A DNA stretch of 37,537 bases, from positions 1-37,537 of the forward strand of contig CALCMD010000024.1 of assembly GCA_937965795.1 (NCBI GenBank), given 5' to 3'. The notes beneath the pieces were generated by a model. It had not been told where the DNA came from, made no database searches, and was given only the letters and a program-made list of their open reading frames with translations. This document shows positions 33,206 through 37,537 of the stretch, piece after piece (position 1 is the first letter of the stretch; each line of letters begins with the position of its first letter). The translations under genes were made by a program, and so were the position numbers. This DNA is from an uncultured Lachnospiraceae bacterium (GTDB lineage: Bacteria; Bacillota; Clostridia; Lachnospirales; Lachnospiraceae).

Positions 33206-34675
33206 ATGAGCACAATGAATCTGACACTGTTAACCGATTTCTATGAACTTACCATGATGCAGGGCTATTTTAAAAGCCAGGCTGCGGAAACGGTAATTTT
33301 TGACGCATTCTACCGCCAAAATCCAAACGGCGGCGGTTATGCGATTGCAGCAGGTCTGGAACAGGTCATTGACTATATTAAAAATCTTCATTTTTCAGAA
33401 GATGACATTGCATATTTAAAAAGTCTGAATATCTTTGACGGGGACTTTCTTGAATACCTGAGTCATTTTCACTTTTCCGGCGACATTTATGCCATTCCGG
33501 AGGGAACCGTCGTGTTTCCGATGGAGCCTCTGATCAAAGTGGTTGCCCCGATCATGGAAGCTCAGCTCGTGGAAACCGCTATCCTCACCATTCTGAATCA
33601 TCAGAGCCTGATTGCCACCAAGGCTGCCCGCGTCGTATACGCTGCACAGGGAGATTCCGTTCTGGAATTCGGCCTGCGCCGTGCCCAGGGGCCGGACGCC
33701 GGCGTTTACGGAGCACGCGCCGCCATGATCGGCGGATGTGTGGGAACCTCCAATGTGCTGACCGGACAGCTCTTTGACGTTCCGGTAAAAGGAACGCATG
33801 CCCATAGCTGGATCATGAGCTTTCCGGATGAATACACGGCTTTCCGCACCTACGCCAATCTGTATCCGGATGCCTGCTGTCTGCTGGTAGACACCTACGA
33901 CACCTTAAAATCCGGCGTACCGAACGCCATTCGGGTATTCCAGGAGATGAAGGACGCGGGAATTGTACTGAAAAATTATGGAATCCGTCTGGACAGCGGC
34001 GATCTCGCCTATATATCCAAGCAGGCAAGAAAGCTTCTGGATGCCGCTGGTTTTGAAGATGCCTACATCTCCGCATCCAGCGACCTGGATGAATATCTGA
34101 TCCAGAGCTTAAAGCTTCAGGGTTGCAAGATTTCTTCCTGGGGCGTAGGCACGAACCTGATCACCTCCAAAGACTGCCCTTCCTTCGGCGGCGTATATAA
34201 ACTGGCAGCCATAAAAGACGAAACTACAGGAGAATTTATTCCCAAAATCAAGCTCTCTGAAAACACGGTAAAAATCACAAATCCCGGCAATAAGACCATT
34301 TACCGGATTTATGACAAAACACAAGGAAAGATCAAGGCCGATCTGATCTCACTGGCGGACGAAACTTTCGACGAAACGAAAGACATGATCATCTTCGATC
34401 CTCACGCCACCTGGAAAAAGACAAAGATCAGGGCAAACACTTATACGCTGCGCGAGCTTCTGGTTCCGGTATTCAAGAACGGGGAATGCGTTTACACCTC
34501 CCCAAGCGTTATGGAAATCCGTGACGTCTGCTTAAAAGAACAGGACACCCTCTGGGATGAAACAAAACGTTTCGTAAATCCGCAGGCCGTTTATGTAGAC
34601 CTCTCCGATAAGCTCTTCCACATCAAATCCGATCTTCTGGAAAAGATGAGTATGGATTCCATGGAGAAAAAATAA
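33206..34675 (+). CDS. pncB: Nicotinate phosphoribosyltransferase
   Basis: Converts nicotinate and PRPP to nicotinate mononucleotide in NAD salvage; cytoplasmic. The 489 residues begin NLTLLTDFYELTMMQGYF, the family's opening motif. They continue with ATKAARVVYAAQG, LEFGLRRAQGPDAG, the conserved THAHSWIMSF and the phosphoribosyl-binding RLDSGDLAYISKQARKLLD. The length fits the long bacterial form. It is transcribed alone and ends at a hairpin that also holds the ribosome binding site of the next gene. Confidence 0.96.
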   Translation: MSTMNLTLLTDFYELTMMQGYFKSQAAETVIFDAFYRQNPNGGGYAIAAGLEQVIDYIKNLHFSEDDIAYLKSLNIFDGDFLEYLSHFHFSGDIYAIPEGTVVFPMEPLIKVVAPIMEAQLVETAILTILNHQSLIATKAARVVYAAQGDSVLEFGLRRAQGPDAGVYGARAAMIGGCVGTSNVLTGQLFDVPVKGTHAHSWIMSFPDEYTAFRTYANLYPDACCLLVDTYDTLKSGVPNAIRVFQEMKDAGIVLKNYGIRLDSGDLAYISKQARKLLDAAGFEDAYISASSDLDEYLIQSLKLQGCKISSWGVGTNLITSKDCPSFGGVYKLAAIKDETTGEFIPKIKLSENTVKITNPGNKTIYRIYDKTQGKIKADLISLADETFDETKDMIIFDPHATWKKTKIRANTYTLRELLVPVFKNGECVYTSPSVMEIRDVCLKEQDTLWDETKRFVNPQAVYVDLSDKLFHIKSDLLEKMSMDSMEKK

Positions 34676-34696
34676 TTCTGCGGTATAAATTATCTT

Positions 34697-34741
34697 CCCC
34701 TTTCATAAAACATAAAAGATTGTTTTTGAAAGGGGATTTTT
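34697..34741 (+). terminator. pncB terminator whose 3' arm carries the vanY ribosome binding site
   Basis: CCCCTTTC (34697-34704) pairs with GAAAGGGG (34728-34735), followed by ATTTTT and then the ATG at 34742. The same AAAGGGG is the only ribosome binding site for the downstream gene, so any read-through mRNA would have it locked in the stem. Confidence 0.65.
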
Positions 34742-35308
34742 ATGTCTGAATATTCTTGTGAAATACTGGTAAATAAAGAACACCGTCTGGGGTCTGACTT
34801 CATTCCCGAAACCCTTGTAATCCCTTCCATCCCCTTTGACGCTCCTGCAAAAGACCTGAAACGCCTGCTTGATGTGCGGGCGGCACGGGCGGCAGAAGAG
34901 CTGTTTTCCCATGCCGAAAACGATGGAATATCTCTTATGGGCGTCTCCGGATACCGCCCATACAGCCGTCAGCGCATCCTCTATCAAAAGGCTGCCGATA
35001 AGCGCTATGTCGCCCCGCCTGGCGCCAGTGAGCATCAGACAGGACTGGCTCTCGACGTTTCCTGCCCGGATATCGGTTTTGATCTCATAGATGCTTTCGC
35101 TTCCACGAGCGCAGGAAAGTGGCTGTATCAGAACGCGCATCACTATGGCTTTGTCCTGCGTTATCCTAAGGGAAAAGAAAAAATCACCGGGTATGCCTGG
35201 GAACCCTGGCATATCCGGTATGTCACAAAATCGCTGGCTCTTTATCTTACCCTGACAGGACTCACCCTGGAAGAGTATCACCTTTTTCCTCATTACTGCT
35301 CCATCTGA
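34742..35308 (+). CDS. VanY-like D-alanyl-D-alanine carboxypeptidase (peptidase M15)
   Basis: A zinc D,D-carboxypeptidase of 188 residues that trims the terminal D-Ala of peptidoglycan stem peptides. It has the family motifs GVSGYRPYSRQRILY, the zinc site SEHQTGLALDVS (His and Asp ligands) and EPWHIRYV (third ligand His plus catalytic Glu). No signal peptide or membrane helix is present at the N-terminus, which is unusual for an enzyme acting outside; it may be released in sporulation or lysis, or act on cytoplasmic fragments. Its last 16 bases overlap spoVT, tail to tail. Confidence 0.9.
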   Translation: MSEYSCEILVNKEHRLGSDFIPETLVIPSIPFDAPAKDLKRLLDVRAARAAEELFSHAENDGISLMGVSGYRPYSRQRILYQKAADKRYVAPPGASEHQTGLALDVSCPDIGFDLIDAFASTSAGKWLYQNAHHYGFVLRYPKGKEKITGYAWEPWHIRYVTKSLALYLTLTGLTLEEYHLFPHYCSI

Positions 35309-35841
35309 CGCCCCATAAAGCCGGCAGCGCAGCGTGCCAGTATTTGCTCTGTTTCTCCCAGCCTGTGCTTGGGATCTTTCCCACGCAGAACCACGGACCC
35401 TATCGCATCTCCCTCGCACAAAATCGGACAGACCACCTGCGGAAAATTCTCCTCCGCATCATCGCCTGTAACTCTGACAAATTTCTGGTCATCTCCGGCT
35501 GAAAGCACCTGCTCTCTGCCGTGGATGACCTGTTCCAGTTCCCTGCTGATCGGCTTCCCGATATTATCTTTCTTCATTCCTCCCGCCGCAGCAATCACCT
35601 GATCCCTGTCTGTAATACAGATGGCATGTCCGCTCGCCTGAGCCAGCGCCTCTGCATATTCCTTCGAAAAAGCTCCCAGCTCACCGATCGGAGAATACTT
35701 TTTCAGGATAATTTCTCCCTCTCTGTCCGTAAAAATTTCTAAAGGGGCGCCTTCTTTAATCCGCAGAGTCCTGCGTATTTCCTTTGGAATTACCACACGT
35801 CCAAGATCATCGATGCGCCGTACAATTCCTGTAGCTTTCAT
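35293..35841 (-). CDS. spoVT: Stage V sporulation transcription factor SpoVT
   Basis: A forespore transcription factor of about 182 residues. An N-terminal AbrB swapped-hairpin DNA-binding domain (MKATGIVRRIDDLGRVVIPK, then EIRRTLRIKEGAPLEIFTD) is followed by a GAF-like domain (about 60-180: FSKEYAEALAQASGHAICIT, VCPILCEGDAIGSVVL). This architecture is SpoVT; AbrB lacks the GAF part. I start at ATG 35841 (GGAGG at 10 bases), where the conserved domain begins; the longer open frame runs back into the neighbouring gene. A sigma-A-like promoter and a strong dyad precede it. It governs late sporulation genes and often its own expression. Confidence 0.95.
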   Translation of the reverse strand: MKATGIVRRIDDLGRVVIPKEIRRTLRIKEGAPLEIFTDREGEIILKKYSPIGELGAFSKEYAEALAQASGHAICITDRDQVIAAAGGMKKDNIGKPISRELEQVIHGREQVLSAGDDQKFVRVTGDDAEENFPQVVCPILCEGDAIGSVVLRGKDPKHRLGETEQILARCAAGFMGRQMEQ

Positions 35842-35868
35842 ATATCTGTTCCTCCATTTTTTCAAATT

Positions 35869-35897
35869 GGCATGACAGATTTCTGTTCTGCCATGCC
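35869..35897 (-). promoter_or_regulatory. Inverted repeat upstream of spoVT
   Basis: GGCATGACAGA (35869-35879) and TCTGCCATGCC (35887-35897) form an 11-base dyad with one mismatch, centred about 45 bases before the ATG. On the minus strand it also reads GCATG-N17-CATGCCA, one base off a sigma-G promoter. It may be an operator, an mRNA hairpin, or a degenerate forespore promoter. Confidence 0.5.
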
Positions 35898-35944
35898 AGC
35901 CCATTTTTCTTGGATATGGAGTTATTATTTGTAAGTTACGGAAT

Positions 35945-35973
35945 TTTATACTATTGGTCTTTTCAATTCTCAA
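35945..35973 (-). promoter_or_regulatory. Sigma-A-like promoter upstream of spoVT
   Basis: Minus-strand TTGAGA (35968-35973), 17 bases, TATAAA (35945-35950). It overlaps the stop codon of the upstream lipoprotein gene. Confidence 0.5.
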
Positions 35974-37223
35974 TATGGATAGAAATTCCCGGCAGAATCT
36001 GTCACGCCATCATCGCCAAACACATATTTCGCACCTGAACTGTCCACCCATTCGCCATTACTGTTTTTCGTAACGGTAATATAATTTCCCTGGTCATCAT
36101 AAAAACCAGTGGTTTCACTGCTGTCTTTATACGGATAATAGTTTCCGGCATTGTCCGTCACACCATCGTCCCCAAAATAATAGACCGTTCCATAGGAATC
36201 CACCCAGTTTCCGTTCGCGTCCTTCGTTACACTGATATAATTGCCGTCCCTGTCATAAAATCCATTAGTTTCTGTTCCGGTATTGTTATTATTATTGTTG
36301 TTATTGTTATTGTTGTTGTTATTTTCATTATTATTGTTATTATTCTCATTGGAACCCGTACCGTTCCCGCCGCCGTATGGTGCGTCATAAGTGTACCAGT
36401 AGCCGTCGCTGCCCATTACGCCATATTCCTGCATATCATACGTCTTTCCACTTCCATCCGTCCAGCTTCCGTCTGCATTTTTCGTGACTGTGACCGGATT
36501 GCCATTCGAGTCATAAAGAACCTTCGTATCTCCCGTCTGACCTTGACCGTTCTGGTTTACATCCGCCTTCCCCGAAGGATTGTCTTTCTTTCCCCCCGTT
36601 GTTTTTGCCAGAAGCTTAAAGCTTTCCACGGCTGTCTGAATCTCTTTTAGCACATCCTCATCCGCACTCTTTACCAAACCTGTCACAGAATAAATTTCCT
36701 CGGCATTGGCAAGATCATACCCGACGGAATATACATAATTCTCCTGCGCATCGGAACACTTAATGACGGTGTGATACTGATCTGTCGTCCCGACATTCGT
36801 CTTTTTAAACTCTGTCACTTCATAATCATCCACGTTCTTCCCCGCCGTCCTGAAGTTCTCCAGCACTTCCTCCTTTGACTCCGGCAGTTTTACGGAAGAG
36901 ACAGTGCTTCCTGATAAGTGTGTAATGGTAATACTGCCTTCGGATGCTTCAAATACCAGCATATCTTCCGTATCCTTTGTATTTTTCCATGTATTGTCCG
37001 GCAGGTTGATGGAAAACGTCTTATCTCTTGAAGTATACAATTTCGTCTGATTTGTAGCTGTGCCTGTTTTTACTTCAACCTCCCCGTCTTTCTCTGTAAC
37101 TGCTTCTGTCAGCTTTTCTGAGACCGGTTCGGTCTCCTTTGCTTTCTTTTTACATCCTGAAGCCAACGCCGCTACCGACAGAGCGAGTACCAGATATACT
37201 GTGTGTTTCCTGAATCTTTTCAT
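35970..37223 (-). CDS. Lipoprotein with poly-Asn linker and C-terminal repeats
   Basis: About 417 residues. An N-terminal lipoprotein signal (MKRFRKHTVYLVLALSVAAL then ASGC; modified Cys 24) is followed by a Lys/Glu/Thr-rich spacer. A domain of about 170 residues (TSRDKTFSINLPDNTWKNT, SGSTVSSVKLPESKEEVLEN, YSVTGLVKSADEDVLKEI) resembles small PsbP/DUF-type surface lipoprotein domains. Then come three copies of a 45-residue unit, G/LYD-x-x-GN-x-(I/V)-(S/T)-VTK-(N/D)-x-(D/N)-G-x-W-x-D-x-x-G, the last two nearly alike. Between units 1 and 2 lies an Asn tract of 6 and 14 residues. ATG 37223 has AGGAGG at 8 bases. Function unknown; probably surface-exposed. Confidence 0.85.
   Translation of the reverse strand: MKRFRKHTVYLVLALSVAALASGCKKKAKETEPVSEKLTEAVTEKDGEVEVKTGTATNQTKLYTSRDKTFSINLPDNTWKNTKDTEDMLVFEASEGSITITHLSGSTVSSVKLPESKEEVLENFRTAGKNVDDYEVTEFKKTNVGTTDQYHTVIKCSDAQENYVYSVGYDLANAEEIYSVTGLVKSADEDVLKEIQTAVESFKLLAKTTGGKKDNPSGKADVNQNGQGQTGDTKVLYDSNGNPVTVTKNADGSWTDGSGKTYDMQEYGVMGSDGYWYTYDAPYGGGNGTGSNENNNNNNENNNNNNNNNNNNNNTGTETNGFYDRDGNYISVTKDANGNWVDSYGTVYYFGDDGVTDNAGNYYPYKDSSETTGFYDDQGNYITVTKNSNGEWVDSSGAKYVFGDDGVTDSAGNFYPY
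36282..36349 (-). repeat. Asn-codon microsatellite in the lipoprotein gene
   Basis: A run of AAT and AAC codons (14 Asn, one Glu, 6 Asn, Glu, Asn). The two codons are mixed, which slows but does not prevent slippage. It encodes a flexible linker. Confidence 0.9.
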
Positions 37224-37537
37224 AGTTATCCCCTCCTGAATCACTATCTTCCCGCACTTCCACCATGCGGGCATTTTCTACCAAACTTCTTTTCCCTCAC
37301 TACGCTATCTGCCCTCAGCCTTTTATCTGTTTTTTCTTCTCTTCACTATGGTTACTGATTATATCATATTCAACCCGGCATTGCAATTTAACCTTTTCAC
37401 TTCTGTCACTTTTGTTAGAATTACTCTTTCAAATCACGGTTTAGCGGGGAGATTGCGTTCATTCCGTACGCAGGCCGGGGGAAAACGTATCTCACGCAAA
37501 CGGGGGCAGGGAATTCGAAAACTAACTCCTAAGAATG
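37224..37537. other. Upstream region of the lipoprotein gene to the window end
   Basis: About 314 bases without a gene. It holds the lipoprotein leader and promoter (37358-37386). From 37400 to 37537 I see no open frame with a ribosome binding site, no RNA gene and no strong hairpin. Confidence 0.5.
37358..37386 (-). promoter_or_regulatory. Sigma-A promoter of the lipoprotein gene
   Basis: Minus-strand TTGCAA (37381-37386), 17 bases, TATAAT (37358-37363). The leader of about 125 bases has no obvious structure. Confidence 0.7.

Noticed and set aside
34703..35419. Minus-strand open frame of 238 codons opposite the VanY-like gene
   Set aside because: The VanY motifs on the plus strand are complete, and this frame has no recognisable content.

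Overview
This window looks like chromosomal DNA from a spore-forming, anaerobic, low-to-mid G+C Firmicute, most likely a member of the Lachnospiraceae or a close clostridial relative. The reasons are spoVT and yyaC (sporulation), a perR-rubrerythrin operon (anaerobe oxidative stress), a transketolase split into two subunits, dense A/G-rich ribosome binding sites, and TTGACA/TATAAT promoters. The family assignment is inference from gene content, not a database match. Most genes are ordinary housekeeping or regulatory genes.

Layout. (1) 1-2.9 kb: two divergent MATE-family exporters. The first is cut by the window edge. They are separated by about 490 bases of leader DNA with strong promoters and terminator-like hairpins that share a repeated CAGCGTAA word. 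The second exporter is followed by a perfect 12-bp hairpin and a same-strand remnant-like reading frame that abuts tsf, which suggests the exporter was inserted there. (2) 2.9-5.3 kb: rpsB-tsf translation operon and a PAP2 phosphatase. (3) 5.5-15.6 kb: one 10-kb gene for a secreted protein of about 3,374 residues. It is built from dozens of Ig-like (Big_2-type) domains and ends in SH3-like domains; a 2.1-kb internal block is tandemly duplicated. (4) 15.7-17.6 kb: two MerR-family regulators of different effector classes, each behind a 19-bp-spacer MerR-type promoter. (5) 17.6-21.4 kb: a radical SAM protein and rubrerythrin with perR (twin PerR-like boxes over the promoter). Divergent to these is an ASKHA/RACo-like protein lacking its ferredoxin domain, behind a structured 5' leader. 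(6) 21.4-26.4 kb: a DNA-repair operon of an MmcQ/YjbR-alkyltransferase fusion, sbcD and sbcC. (7) 26.5-30.5 kb: a 48-residue basic protein with a sigma-G-like promoter, tRNA-Thr(GGT), and an envelope gene set (LysM membrane protein, DUF5711-like membrane protein, CvpA). (8) 30.6-37.5 kb: yyaC, split transketolase, pncB, a VanY-like D,D-carboxypeptidase, spoVT, and a lipoprotein with a poly-Asn linker and C-terminal repeats.

How the parts relate. Several units have a visible control logic: PerR boxes over perR-rbr, MerR operators inside 19-bp spacers, attenuator-like leaders ahead of both MATE genes, and sigma-F/G-like promoters ahead of spore genes. All three convergent gene pairs (RACo-like/sbcC, yyaC/transketolase, vanY/spoVT) overlap at their 3' ends with no terminator between them.

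I do not see a CRISPR array, phage, integrase, transposase or restriction system. The most unusual items are the shared MATE leader elements, the giant repeat protein with a near-identical internal duplication, the structured leader of the RACo-like gene, and the uncharacterised LysM-DUF5711-CvpA envelope cluster.
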